Translations under genes and position numbers: made by a program
Shown: piece after piece, positions 1 to 8,557 of the stretch
Position numbering within the stretch: position 1 is the first letter of the stretch
How the letters are laid out: each line of letters opens with the position of its first letter
DNA from: Reinekea sp. G2M2-21
Lineage (GTDB): Bacteria; Pseudomonadota; Gammaproteobacteria; Pseudomonadales; Natronospirillaceae
Length of the DNA stretch: 64,000 nt
Direction of reading: 5' to 3'
Assembly (NCBI RefSeq): GCF_015687175.1
Contig: NZ_JADPQG010000007.1
Location: 124,001 to 188,000, forward strand
The notes under the pieces: generated by a model
What the model saw: the letters and a program-made list of their open reading frames with translations, nothing else
What the model was told of the DNA's origin: nothing
The model's database searches: none

Positions 1-1280
1 CGCAAAACTTGAGGATGTGCAGGAGGTATATTGGCCTGCTTTTTGTCGTGACTTTTACCTGGGAAAGATACGACGACAGAATCCCGCTTTGCTTGTGGCG
101 GGGCGTGCATCGCCGGGTCTTGCTCAGGCGTTGTCGCTGCGGCATTTACCCGCTTATCCTGCGCTTCAAGCATAAGGATGCGTTTTCGAGGATAGAGCTT
201 ATTGCACTCCGAGGGATTAGTGACGTTGGTCGGTGCATTCGCTAGCGAAAATGCCTGAGTAAAGATAAACGAGTTGCCAGAGGCGAACGCGTAGGCTTGC
301 TTGCCATCATCCTTTTCACGAATTTGGACTTGAAGCGCTTGTCCTGCAATATTCGGGAAATACTTATCACCGGGTACAATCAATTTACCGTCACTGCCGG
401 TCGGTACTTTATTGTCTTGTGAAATCAACTTGGCGGTCTGTTGGAGTAGGACTTCGTTGCTCAGAAGACGCCGGGCATAACTGACGCAACTTTTGTTTGC
501 CATCGATATGCTTTGAGTTGGCATTGCTTCCACTAAAAAGCCGTTTCGCTTTGCGGCATGGTAGAAAGAAGCGAAATCTTGGCGAGATTCCTCAAACAGT
601 TTTATGCCGCAGTCTTCCATATTGGCATGCTGAGTGTAGACCTCTCGGAAACCTACTACCTTTTTCTCTTTCATATCCAGCGCTCTAAGTGCAACGCCAA
701 AACCGATGCCCTCAATGTCGTGCGAATGGACGTTTTTCCCTTTCTCCACCAAAAGGTTTTTGATGGCATCAAAGTATTGTTCGTCGGCTTTGAGTAAGAG
801 GGAGCTGTTAAGGCCATACTGACGAAACACAGGCATTAGGGGTGAGCGCTTAAGACTCTGTCCGTGAACTGTAGCTTCAGCAGCTTCACGTATATCTGCC
901 GCTGTTGACAGGAAGCGATCTTTACCTTCTTTTGACCGACCAAAAAGGAGAATTCGCATCGGTCCTTCCATAACATCTGTCTGCTTATTGTCAGTCTGGC
1001 TGATATTTGGCTGAGACAGGACCAAAAGATGTTCAGAGACACCACGTATGTGATTGTCAGCTACATCGAGTTCGCCTTGAATCTGAAAGACACCTTCGGC
1101 GCCAGAGGCTCTGGATCCTACAGCCTCTTTCAAAAGCGAATGCTCGTGTTTAAGTGCTTGCGAACTGGTAGCGCCCAATTCTGGCAGTCGAATTGAGGCG
1201 CGTTTACCGGAAAGGATGTCAACGCCATGTGCCACATTGTCGTCAATGCTTTGTATCCGCATCCAAACTGTATTTAGCAT
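1..1280 (-). CDS. Unknown protein, partial at left edge
   Basis: An open minus-strand frame runs without a stop from an ATG at 1280 to base 1 (426 codons), so the C-terminus is missing. The start is preceded by a good ribosome site (GAGGCGGAG, 3 bases before ATG). The protein is soluble-looking and of mixed charge; I see no signal peptide, membrane segment or familiar catalytic motif. Plus-strand frames over this stretch are shadows. It diverges from the gene at 1379, and two copies of the 13-bp operator lie between the two starts, in the orientation of this gene. That wiring suggests it belongs to the regulated core of the element. Function unknown. Confidence 0.8.
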   Translation of the reverse strand, partial: MLNTVWMRIQSIDDNVAHGVDILSGKRASIRLPELGATSSQALKHEHSLLKEAVGSRASGAEGVFQIQGELDVADNHIRGVSEHLLVLSQPNISQTDNKQTDVMEGPMRILLFGRSKEGKDRFLSTAADIREAAEATVHGQSLKRSPLMPVFRQYGLNSSLLLKADEQYFDAIKNLLVEKGKNVHSHDIEGIGFGVALRALDMKEKKVVGFREVYTQHANMEDCGIKLFEESRQDFASFYHAAKRNGFLVEAMPTQSISMANKSCVSYARRLLSNEVLLQQTAKLISQDNKVPTGSDGKLIVPGDKYFPNIAGQALQVQIREKDDGKQAYAFASGNSFIFTQAFSLANAPTNVTNPSECNKLYPRKRILMLEAQDKRVNAAATTPEQDPAMHAPPQAKRDSVVVSFPGKSHDKKQANIPPAHPQVL

Positions 1281-1297
1281 GACTCCGCCTCATTTAA

Positions 1298-1310
1298 CAT
1301 GATCTTGCAT
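1298..1310 (-). promoter_or_regulatory. 13-bp operator copy A
   Basis: ATGCAAGATCATG on the minus strand, 18 bases before the ATG of the minus gene at 1280 and exactly 22 bp from copy B. The predicted start point driven by copy B (about 1306) falls inside this copy, so a bound protein would block initiation. Regulatory role is inferred from position and repetition. Confidence 0.75.
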
Positions 1311-1319
1311 CTAATGTAG

Positions 1320-1332
1320 CATGATCTTGCAT
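1320..1332 (-). promoter_or_regulatory. 13-bp operator copy B with extended -10
   Basis: ATGCAAGATCATG on the minus strand, followed at once by C and TACATT, giving an extended -10 (TGC-TACATT) for the minus gene at 1280. On the plus strand it overlaps the upstream part of the plausible promoter of the divergent gene (TGGTAAACT at 1336-1344). Confidence 0.75.
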
Positions 1333-1378
1333 TTGTGGTAAACTATTGCCAAAGAATTCTTTAAAAAAAGAGAGTGCA

Positions 1379-2434
1379 ATGAGTGATTGGCGCACGACAT
1401 TACATAATTATTTGAAGCAAAGCGGACCAGATATCATCACAACGGATGAGTTTCGTGGTCTTTGCTATCGCTTTACTGCGCTGGCCCGCGAAGACGGGAA
1501 GCCGGGGGCACAGCGAACTGCGGATAAATTTTTGAAGCAAATGTTAATTGCGGGTGAGCTGCAACCGCTTGCCGGTAAAGGGGTCTTCTGCAACACCCTG
1601 ATTCTTGGTCGTAAGATGAGCACTAGGGAAGCACTTGGAGTTATCAATACATTTAGCAGCACTGATGTTTCATTATTTGCTGGGCCAAGGGCCGTCTGCG
1701 GTGACAATGGCCCAGACGGGCCACATTGGATACTAACTTCCAGCAATCGAACCGTCGTACACAAAGGGCTACTGGGTCATGATGCTGAAGAGCCTTCTTT
1801 GAAGCCTGGTAAGAAGCCAAGTGAAGAGGAATTGAATGCACTTGCAGAGTTTCATAAGGGATATGCACTAGCTACAAGTTGCAATCGCAATTGGCTGGGG
1901 TTGATCAGAGAACTTCCAGTTGAATCTGAAGCATTCACTCGGTTCGGATCGGATGGGGCTGATGGCGAACTATCTAACGTCTATGTCAAAACGGCAAGTC
2001 CGGAGCTAGCTTTGGCATTGCTGCCGAGTTTAGCCTCTGCTCGGCATCTTTACCCGACCAATGAATCCGTGACTGTTAGACAAATCAAAGGACCAGTATT
2101 GACTTTAGATGTTTATAATCCAATGTCAATGCGTACAGCGGAAGCAAAAGTCGATGTCTCCAATCTTGCAAGGATAATGCAATCCTTGCCGCCTATGAGC
2201 GATGATGTTGACTTTAGAAAACGAGGATTTGATTCCATAACGACAAAGGGAAGCAGACCTCTAAGCGAAATTTTAATGGGCATTGGTCTGTCTCCAACTA
2301 AATCAACAGGTGGTGACCTAGCGTCTTTGAGTTTTGACATTCCAAATATTCCAGACGTTCCAGATGAGCAATTAACCCCAATGGAGTTAGGTTTCGATAT
2401 ACCTGAAACCCCTACGCCAACACCGCGAAGATAG
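1379..2434 (+). CDS. Unknown protein, candidate regulator
   Basis: 351 residues from the ATG at 1379, chosen because GAGAG lies just upstream; an in-frame TTG at 1346 has no ribosome site. The first 90 residues look helical and basic and could form a winged-helix-like domain (GKPGAQRTADKFLKQM, then a short GKGVF turn); this is weak evidence. The last 40 residues are rich in Pro and Asp. No signal peptide or membrane segment. It sits alone between a divergent double operator and a terminator, the typical place of an autoregulated control gene, so it is my first candidate for the protein that reads the 13-bp element. That assignment is inference only. Confidence 0.8.
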   Translation: MSDWRTTLHNYLKQSGPDIITTDEFRGLCYRFTALAREDGKPGAQRTADKFLKQMLIAGELQPLAGKGVFCNTLILGRKMSTREALGVINTFSSTDVSLFAGPRAVCGDNGPDGPHWILTSSNRTVVHKGLLGHDAEEPSLKPGKKPSEEELNALAEFHKGYALATSCNRNWLGLIRELPVESEAFTRFGSDGADGELSNVYVKTASPELALALLPSLASARHLYPTNESVTVRQIKGPVLTLDVYNPMSMRTAEAKVDVSNLARIMQSLPPMSDDVDFRKRGFDSITTKGSRPLSEILMGIGLSPTKSTGGDLASLSFDIPNIPDVPDEQLTPMELGFDIPETPTPTPRR

Positions 2435-2444
2435 CATTGTAAAT

Positions 2445-2470
2445 AAAAGGGCGGGTATACGCCTTTTTTT
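2445..2470 (+). terminator. Rho-independent terminator
   Basis: Stem AAAAGGGCG / CGCCTTTTTTT with a 6-base loop (one G-U pair), starting 10 bases after the stop of the gene at 1379 and ending in a T run. Confidence 0.8.
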
Positions 2471-2481
2471 ACCAACGCAGA

Positions 2482-2494
2482 ATGCAAGATCATG
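2482..2494 (+). promoter_or_regulatory. 13-bp operator copy C
   Basis: ATGCAAGATCATG, 70 bases upstream of the first gene of transfer operon 1. It is the one copy without a clear extended -10 directly downstream. Confidence 0.7.
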
Positions 2495-2506
2495 TCAGGT
2501 TATGGG

Positions 2507-2535
2507 TTGACTTTGCATGAGATAGGTAGGATTAT
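2507..2535 (+). promoter_or_regulatory. Sigma-70 promoter of transfer operon 1
   Basis: TTGACT (2507-2512), a 17-base spacer and GATTAT (2530-2535), 30 bases before the dotI start. The spacer contains TTTGCAT, a partial echo of the operator found just upstream. Confidence 0.6.
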
Positions 2536-2564
2536 TTCGCTCGACTCTTAATCAGGTTTATTCA

Positions 2565-3293
2565 ATGACAGAGACAGCAAAACGTCCTCCATTAAAGCGC
2601 AGGGTTCAGACGCAGGCATCAATGCCTGGTAATACTGCGAGCGAAAAGGCTGAACAGACTATGGATCCCGGTATCGCACCAATGGTGGCGCGTGATACTT
2701 CACTCCTGGTTATGTCAATAAAGGCAAGCTCTCGTGATAAATTGACTGGATTGCTTTCAGTGACACTTGGTTTGCTGGTGTTAACAATAGTTAGTTTGTC
2801 ATGGCTTAAAACTGATCATTACTTTGCTGTTGATGTGAATGGTCGGGCCATAGAAATACGGCCGCTCGATTCACCTACCGATGTTGCCGGCGCGCCAGTT
2901 GGCTTTATAAATCGTACGCTGCCTGACGTATTTACTTTTGGTTTCATTAACTATAAAGACCATTTGTATGATGTTCGTAGTAAATACTTCACCGAGCTTG
3001 GTGGTAATCAACTAATAGCTGCATTAAATCAGATTAATCTCGAAGATTTTATGGACGCGGAGTACTCGCTGAAGCTGTTGGTGCACGGAGCCGGACCACG
3101 ACTCTTGAGTGAGGGTAAGAATGACAAGGGCTACTTTTATGTGGTGCAAACTGAAGTTAACGTGATCTTGGACCCGCCAGGTCGCGAAAATCGTCCTCGC
3201 GTTAACGAATGGGTAATCCAGACAGTATTCTATGTCGCGAATGATAATGAAGCAGGGTTTAGAATAGATCAATTCTTGGTGCAGGCGCGATGA
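2565..3293 (+). CDS. dotI: DotI/IcmL (TraM) inner-membrane T4BSS protein
   Basis: 242 residues. DotI (IcmL; TraM in R64) is an inner-membrane component of type IVB secretion systems with a short cytoplasmic N-terminus, one membrane helix and a periplasmic domain. Here the cytoplasmic part is residues 1-60, the helix about 61-80 (GLLSVTLGLLVLTIVSLSW) and the rest periplasmic, with the family layout of a region after the helix that begins with a conserved aromatic-rich stretch (LPDVFTFGFINY). First gene of an operon: its stop overlaps the start of dotH by 4 bases. Family call rests on this architecture plus the order dotI-dotH-dotG, which matches traM-traN-traO. Confidence 0.9.
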   Translation: MTETAKRPPLKRRVQTQASMPGNTASEKAEQTMDPGIAPMVARDTSLLVMSIKASSRDKLTGLLSVTLGLLVLTIVSLSWLKTDHYFAVDVNGRAIEIRPLDSPTDVAGAPVGFINRTLPDVFTFGFINYKDHLYDVRSKYFTELGGNQLIAALNQINLEDFMDAEYSLKLLVHGAGPRLLSEGKNDKGYFYVVQTEVNVILDPPGRENRPRVNEWVIQTVFYVANDNEAGFRIDQFLVQAR

Positions 3294-4210
3294 AGAAAAT
3301 TTCTTTCGCAGTTTTAGTGCTTATTGTGCTATGCACTTGCTCACTATCTTTTGGGAATGATGGCGCCTCGCAAGATTCAGGTCCGAATGTCGAGGCTATT
3401 GCATCGGGCGCTACTGTATCACCACAGGAGCAGGCGATAATTAATCAAAGGGTTTTAGAGTCCTTTTTGCAAGCGTACAAAGATGACATTGAAATTAACG
3501 CTCTTACTGACGCCCTTTCAGACAAAGCCTTAAAGGAGCAGGCTGAGCGACAAACGCCTACTGAGCAGAGGAATCGCGAAGAGGTAATCGATCCTAACAA
3601 AAGCCGTGGACCGTTCTCAGTATGGGTTTACCCCAATCATTTAACAATCATTGCTTTTCTGGATAGTTATGGCGAACCATGGCCGCTGACCGCGCAGCCA
3701 ATCAACTCTAATACTAATGCGTACAAATTGAATTGGAGTGCTTCTGCACCCCATATCGTTCAAGTCTCGGTACTGCAACCTTATATAACAACGACCATTG
3801 GGGTTATGCTGGAAGGACACACTCTCCCACTTACTTTTTCACTCCGCAATGGAAATGGCATACAAGATGTTGCTGTGACTTATCGTGTCACTGGCGTTGC
3901 TCCTTCTAACCTGGGAGCAATAGAAGCCGTAGAGCCCCCACTACAATCTCCAATATTACAGCAATTTGTGCGTCGAGATTATCCAGAAAAGGCGAGGATG
4001 CTTTCTGTTACAGGCCAGACAGGAAGTATGGCCTGGGAGTACGAAAACGTCTTTGTTTTTGCAACCAAGGGTGGCTTGATTTATCCGTCAGACCCCTTCG
4101 CAATTGAGTCAGCGCCTGACTCAGATCTTGTTTACTACGCATTTAAAGACACGCCAGATGCTGTGGCAATTCAATTTGGCAGTCGACCGCTTACACTGGG
4201 GATTCGTTGA
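3290..4210 (+). CDS. dotH: DotH/IcmK (TraN) core-complex protein
   Basis: 306 residues with an N-terminal signal peptide (MKKISFAVLVLIVLCTCSLSFG). DotH is exported and builds the outer-membrane ring of the Dot/Icm core together with DotC and DotD. The central block NHLTIIAFLDSYGEPWP matches the characteristic DotH motif (hydrophobic strand, FLD, G-x-PWP). A Cys near the end of the hydrophobic segment does not make a convincing lipobox. Overlaps dotI and dotG by 4 bases each, so translation is probably coupled. Confidence 0.9.
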   Translation: MKKISFAVLVLIVLCTCSLSFGNDGASQDSGPNVEAIASGATVSPQEQAIINQRVLESFLQAYKDDIEINALTDALSDKALKEQAERQTPTEQRNREEVIDPNKSRGPFSVWVYPNHLTIIAFLDSYGEPWPLTAQPINSNTNAYKLNWSASAPHIVQVSVLQPYITTTIGVMLEGHTLPLTFSLRNGNGIQDVAVTYRVTGVAPSNLGAIEAVEPPLQSPILQQFVRRDYPEKARMLSVTGQTGSMAWEYENVFVFATKGGLIYPSDPFAIESAPDSDLVYYAFKDTPDAVAIQFGSRPLTLGIR

Positions 4211-5604
4211 TGATCTTTGAGGCTCGAATAAACAAACTGAAATATGCCTGGTCGCAATTGCCGCTTCGGATGAAAATTCTGTTTGTTGCAATGGTGTTGG
4301 TGTTTACTACCGTTGTAAGTGTTTATGGGTCGCTTGCCCTCGGGGGGCTTTTTGGTGGAGGTGATGAACCGCCGCCTACTGGCCGCAGTAATGTAACTAT
4401 TGATACTCGCGGTGTAGAGCGTGGCGCAATAGATGACTCAGTCTCTGACGAACAAGTAGCGGCACGCCGAGAGGTTGAGCGCCGTGAATTTAGTGAGGCC
4501 GCTGCGGATGGTGGTTCATACCTTCCGAACTTCGATTTGCGATCAGAAACAATTGCCGATGCACCTATAACGGACAGCGAGAATAATGATTCTCAAAAGC
4601 ACAGCTCTGAACGAGTGTCATATACAGAGCTTCTCAACAAGCGTGAAGCAGAAAAACTGAAACCTGTAGAAACGGAAAAAGCTTTACCTAAAAAGAACGA
4701 CATCGCGCGGACAACTACAGACATTATTCCTGACCGAAATTCGAATTCGAAAAATTCTACAAGCTCGGATGAAGCCGTTGAGAAATACATTCAGCAACGC
4801 GCAGTTCGACTATCGGCGGCATATTCCAAATCAATAAAATCTAATAGCACGTTTTCTGATTCTACTAGCTCAGGAAGTTTTATCTTGTCAGAGGACGTTG
4901 CGCCTAAAAGGTCAGAATTGGCAAGCAGGCCGGGTAACCAGATTAGCAGTGGAGATTCAGAAAGTGGCGCTCTAAATATGGACGGATCTGCGAAATGCGC
5001 TTTATGCCCCGGTGACCTAATTACAGCTCGTATAACCAAAGACATCGACTCACGCTATTCGACTAACGTTGAATTTGAGATTGTTGATGGTGCTCTAGCT
5101 GGAAGTCCAGTCTTCGGAAAATTCCAGATAGTGAATGAGGGTGCTGTCATGAAGAAAGATGTCCGAATAGTGCTTTCAACTACTAATTGGCTATATGAAT
5201 CGGGTACCAGTCGTTTCCCTGGAACAATGAAGGGATTTGTTGTTGATTTGCGCACGGGCAGTGAATTGATCGACCAAGATGTAAAGACTCGAAGTGGGCT
5301 TAAATGGCTGGCTTGGGCAAGCACGAGTTTGATGAATACCTGGGCTACTCGCAAGATTGCGAATGCCACAGTTACAAAGACAACAGACACTTCTCAGACC
5401 CAGTCTTCAACCTTAAGTGAATCGGATGTATGGGCGGTAAGTGGGGGATTGCTACTCGGTCAGTTAAGCGATATTGCAGCAGCATGGATGACTGAGCTGC
5501 CCCAAATAACTATTCCGAAGAACGAAGTTGTCTCAATAATGATTGTAGATCCTATTAATGAAACTTGGATGCCTGACCTTAAAAAGGGAGAGGACTTTTA
5601 CTGA
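4207..5604 (+). CDS. dotG: DotG/IcmE (TraO), VirB10-like core protein
   Basis: 465 residues. DotG links inner and outer membrane and carries a C-terminal VirB10/TrbI-like domain. Seen here: a short cytoplasmic N-terminus, one membrane helix at about 22-44, a long Ser/Glu-rich low-complexity linker (about 50-255), then the conserved C-terminal domain from about residue 260 (CALCPGDLITARI onward) with the family pattern of strands and a late hydrophobic antenna-like segment (VWAVSGGLLLGQL). Much shorter than Legionella DotG because the long pentapeptide-like repeat region is absent, as in IncI TraO. Overlaps its neighbours by 4 and 1 bases. Confidence 0.9.
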   Translation: MMIFEARINKLKYAWSQLPLRMKILFVAMVLVFTTVVSVYGSLALGGLFGGGDEPPPTGRSNVTIDTRGVERGAIDDSVSDEQVAARREVERREFSEAAADGGSYLPNFDLRSETIADAPITDSENNDSQKHSSERVSYTELLNKREAEKLKPVETEKALPKKNDIARTTTDIIPDRNSNSKNSTSSDEAVEKYIQQRAVRLSAAYSKSIKSNSTFSDSTSSGSFILSEDVAPKRSELASRPGNQISSGDSESGALNMDGSAKCALCPGDLITARITKDIDSRYSTNVEFEIVDGALAGSPVFGKFQIVNEGAVMKKDVRIVLSTTNWLYESGTSRFPGTMKGFVVDLRTGSELIDQDVKTRSGLKWLAWASTSLMNTWATRKIANATVTKTTDTSQTQSSTLSESDVWAVSGGLLLGQLSDIAAAWMTELPQITIPKNEVVSIMIVDPINETWMPDLKKGEDFY

Positions 5605-6929
5605 TGAGCGATGAAAAAGACTTGCTTGACGCATTTAACGAGAATGAAGCTGGTGTTGATGTGGAATATGAGAAAGCATCCCACAATGTCGATGAGCATT
5701 TAGAAAATGCACCGTATGCCAGAATCGAACAGCTGGCTGAAATTCTTGGTCAGATCGCGAGTGTTGGAGAAGTCGAGATTCATACCTTTTGCGATCGGTA
5801 TTTGGATCGGGATGATGTCGATCTAGCTGGCGAGACGGCTGAGTCAGTCGCAACATATATCTGCGATACAGTTTTTTCAGTTCCAGGTTCAGACACCGTG
5901 ATGCCTCCTGCGGATGATGATATTGCTGAAGATATCGCTCGCCAGTGCATCCAATATCTCGAAGAAATTGAAGAAGGTGGCACGGGGTCGGCGGTAAAGA
6001 GGGAACCTGATGACGAGCAATTGGATTTCTCAATAACAAACACAGATGCTGAAATAGAAAATCTGAGTTCAGAAGAGGATGCGAACAGGGCACGGATTGT
6101 TAAATTCGGTATCATTTCCATCATAGCGCTTCTTTTAATTGTAATGTTTTACTTTCTTTTCAAACCACTGTGGTCAACGAATAATGCTACTTCTACGGTT
6201 GTTAATGTGAGCGGTATCGATATGTCTACAGAATCGACTCCCAGCGCTAGCGCGCCAGATCGAAAACCTACTGCACCACCGACGGACGTCAAGCGAACCA
6301 CAGAGAGTAGTTTCAATGATGCGCCAAATGCTGTTACGGCGGATGGTGTGACAATACTAAGTCCAAATGGTGTTACAAGTGACTCCGGTTTTCCTGTACA
6401 ACAATTAAACTTGAGCGAAAACGAACAGTTCAATAAGTTGGTAGCTGAGGTTGGTAGCGCGCTTAAGCTATTTGATAGTCGAATTTCTCAAAATGAGAAA
6501 AACCATGAGCAAATCGTTTTGGCACTTGAAGTAGTTCAAGAGTCACTGAATAGTATGGAGCGTGGAGAGTTTGGTGGTATAGACATCGCCGCGCTCAATA
6601 ACCGACTGTCTTCACTCGAAAAAAGTATTTCTGAACTAAATTCGGACGTACCTAAAACTACTATTTCTAAGCCAACTGTTTCTGTTTCGGCACCTGCCAA
6701 TTACTTAAATGGTAGGCAAATCGCGACTCTAGACTATTGCATAACTGGTGCAGTTAATGGATTAGCTGTTTTTAAGTCAAGGAGAGAAGGAAAACCGATT
6801 CCGGTTGAAGTTGGCGATGACTTAATCAATTACGGCAAAGTAATCGAGATACGTGCTGACTATACGGTAATTACTGAGCATCGTGGTACCCAATATATTG
6901 TCAAGCGACAAAACCCTTGTACTTATTAA
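5604..6929 (+). CDS. DotF/IcmG-like (TraP-position) inner-membrane protein
   Basis: 441 residues. Acidic cytoplasmic domain (1-165), one membrane helix at about 168-188 (ISIIALLLIVMFYFLF), a Ser/Thr/Pro linker, a coiled-coil region around 265-335 and a small C-terminal domain with two cysteines (DYCITG and a final NPC) that could form a disulfide in the periplasm. This bitopic layout and the position directly after dotG fit DotF/IcmG and R64 TraP, which help assemble the core complex. The sequence-level match is weaker than for dotG, so the assignment is by layout and position. Confidence 0.75.
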   Translation: MSDEKDLLDAFNENEAGVDVEYEKASHNVDEHLENAPYARIEQLAEILGQIASVGEVEIHTFCDRYLDRDDVDLAGETAESVATYICDTVFSVPGSDTVMPPADDDIAEDIARQCIQYLEEIEEGGTGSAVKREPDDEQLDFSITNTDAEIENLSSEEDANRARIVKFGIISIIALLLIVMFYFLFKPLWSTNNATSTVVNVSGIDMSTESTPSASAPDRKPTAPPTDVKRTTESSFNDAPNAVTADGVTILSPNGVTSDSGFPVQQLNLSENEQFNKLVAEVGSALKLFDSRISQNEKNHEQIVLALEVVQESLNSMERGEFGGIDIAALNNRLSSLEKSISELNSDVPKTTISKPTVSVSAPANYLNGRQIATLDYCITGAVNGLAVFKSRREGKPIPVEVGDDLINYGKVIEIRADYTVITEHRGTQYIVKRQNPCTY

Positions 6930-6946
6930 ACTGATGAACTGCAGCG

Positions 6947-7519
6947 ATGATTAGTATTCAAGCTATATACGACACTATCAACACGTTCTACTTCTCCTTG
7001 GTATTGTTCGCCCTTGTATTCGGTGTTTTTAAGCTTTATCGAATGGGTAGCTTGATAATGCAACGTGGCCGAATTCTTGGTGTAGCTGGTCCGTCCGCAC
7101 TTGCCATGAGTAATGAGTATTCTTTCAAGCTGATATTTAAACAGTTTGTAGTGGCATTATTTTGCCTGAATTTCGTTAGCTTATTCAATGCAGTTGCATC
7201 CGATATCTCCGGTGAGACTTACTCGTTAGCATACGCGTCCTTTGAAGGAAATGCAGAGGAAAGTTTACTGATCTTCGGTGCACTATACGAAGCCATAAAA
7301 GCTTATGGATTCTTCGTTATTTTTTCGGTTGTGATGAAGTTTTCTCGCAACCATGATCCTTTTGTACAACGTGGGGAAACTCCGTTGTCAAAACTTGCGT
7401 GGCAGCTTCTTGGTGGTTTCGGGCTGGTTTTCATACTCGAGATTATGGAAGATGCTGGTCGCGTAATTAAATTAGTTCCGTTTACTGCGGTAACTGAACT
7501 TATTCGTAGTGTTCAATGA
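6947..7519 (+). CDS. TraQ/DotE-like polytopic membrane protein
   Basis: 190 residues with four predicted membrane helices (about 14-32, 64-86, 105-130, 150-172). In IncI plasmids traQ follows traP and encodes a small polytopic protein related to DotE/IcmC/DotV. No catalytic motif. Its stop lies at the start region of the next gene. The family is assigned from position and topology; the detailed match is not certain. Confidence 0.65.
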   Translation: MISIQAIYDTINTFYFSLVLFALVFGVFKLYRMGSLIMQRGRILGVAGPSALAMSNEYSFKLIFKQFVVALFCLNFVSLFNAVASDISGETYSLAYASFEGNAEESLLIFGALYEAIKAYGFFVIFSVVMKFSRNHDPFVQRGETPLSKLAWQLLGGFGLVFILEIMEDAGRVIKLVPFTAVTELIRSVQ

Positions 7520-7533
7520 TGAGGTCAATCAGA

Positions 7534-7932
7534 ATGAAAAATCAAATGCGAAAATTTGCGCTGGCTGCTTTGGCGCTACCATTGTCAACAAGTGTCTTTG
7601 CCGAACCAGGATTCTTCGAAGGTGGTCTTAACTTATTCACTAGGATAGCACTGGGTTTGTTGGCCCTACTTATGATTGCCGTGCTGATTAAGGGTGTTAC
7701 GATGTTGTACGCTGGCGGTACCGCGATCATGAATTGGGGTAAAGATCAAAGTTCTCAAGGTGGTCAGGGTTCAACTGGTCCTGACAATAAGAAAGCGGCG
7801 CTAACGCAATTGGGTGGGGGGATTATCATGTTGTTAATTTTTGGAATTGTCGCAAACGTTGCTGTTGACTTCGCAATTGGAGATGGAAATCCACTTCGTA
7901 CTCCTGACATCGAAATTGGTAGTAGCAACTGA
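7534..7932 (+). CDS. DotP/IcmD-like (TraR) small membrane protein
   Basis: 132 residues from the ATG at 7534, preferred over an ATG at 7516 because GAGG lies 9 bases upstream and a clean signal peptide follows (MKNQMRKFALAALALPLSTSVFA). The mature part has two membrane helices separated by a short polar, Gly/Gln-rich loop. This is the layout of IcmD/DotP and TraR, small proteins of the inner-membrane complex. Position between TraQ-like and DotN genes agrees with the IncI order traQ-traR-traT. Confidence 0.7.
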   Translation: MKNQMRKFALAALALPLSTSVFAEPGFFEGGLNLFTRIALGLLALLMIAVLIKGVTMLYAGGTAIMNWGKDQSSQGGQGSTGPDNKKAALTQLGGGIIMLLIFGIVANVAVDFAIGDGNPLRTPDIEIGSSN

Positions 7933-7939
7933 TCCGGCT

Positions 7940-8557
7940 ATGCATGACCTTGTCTTCTCCGTACAGCCTTCATTGGTGGGTCGCAATATCGAGCGCTTGC
8001 GTCAGCAAGTGCTCAAACGTGATGAGCATAGATGCCAGTTTTGCGGTCTTTGTTCTTTAAACGGTATGGACGTCGTGTATGCCAATGATAAGTATGAGAC
8101 GACTCTTGATGGCTGCGCGACAGCTTGCGCAGTCTGCGCTTCAGTTTTGCGGGGTGGCGTTCATGCAGGTTCAAATTCAGGTTACATGGTACTAATGCCA
8201 GAGTTGAAGCAGGTCGAAGTAGTAGGGTTGTTTCTGGCTATGAGTGCCTGGTCCGATATCGCTGTTACTGTTAAACAACAACCTTTACGCGCTATAGCAG
8301 AACAGATCGATGCTCGCCGTGGGCAGGTGGAAGAAGTAACCGGAGTCACGAGGTCATTTAAAGTTAGTCATTGGCGTCAGCTTCTGTCTTCCCCTAAGTT
8401 CCATGCGAACAGAGCTCGGTTATTAGGCCCGTTTCGATTTATGCCCGACCATGATTGCTATGTTCATGAGCTTAAAGCTTGGAGTAAAGAGGTATTTCAA
8501 CGTTATGATGAAAAATCGATTCAATCCAAACTTTTAAATCTTAAGGTAAAACAATGA
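7940..8557 (+). CDS. dotN: DotN/IcmJ (TraT) coupling-complex zinc protein
   Basis: 205 residues. The ATG at 7940 is chosen because the upstream in-frame ATG (7841) would overlap the preceding gene by about 90 bases. DotN is a zinc-binding scaffold of the type IV coupling complex with DotL and DotM. The zinc site is visible: CQFCG at about residues 35-39 and CATACAVC at about 62-69, in the arrangement of a degenerate HNH-like fold (RDEHRCQFCG). Overlaps the next gene by 4 bases. No good ribosome site is seen, suggesting coupling to the upstream gene, which ends 7 bases before. Confidence 0.85.
   Translation: MHDLVFSVQPSLVGRNIERLRQQVLKRDEHRCQFCGLCSLNGMDVVYANDKYETTLDGCATACAVCASVLRGGVHAGSNSGYMVLMPELKQVEVVGLFLAMSAWSDIAVTVKQQPLRAIAEQIDARRGQVEEVTGVTRSFKVSHWRQLLSSPKFHANRARLLGPFRFMPDHDCYVHELKAWSKEVFQRYDEKSIQSKLLNLKVKQ

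Noticed and set aside
9-797. Plus-strand frames of 60-80 codons in the first 800 bases
   Set aside because: They lie opposite the continuous minus-strand frame 1280-1, lack ribosome sites and look basic and Cys-rich, as shadow frames do.
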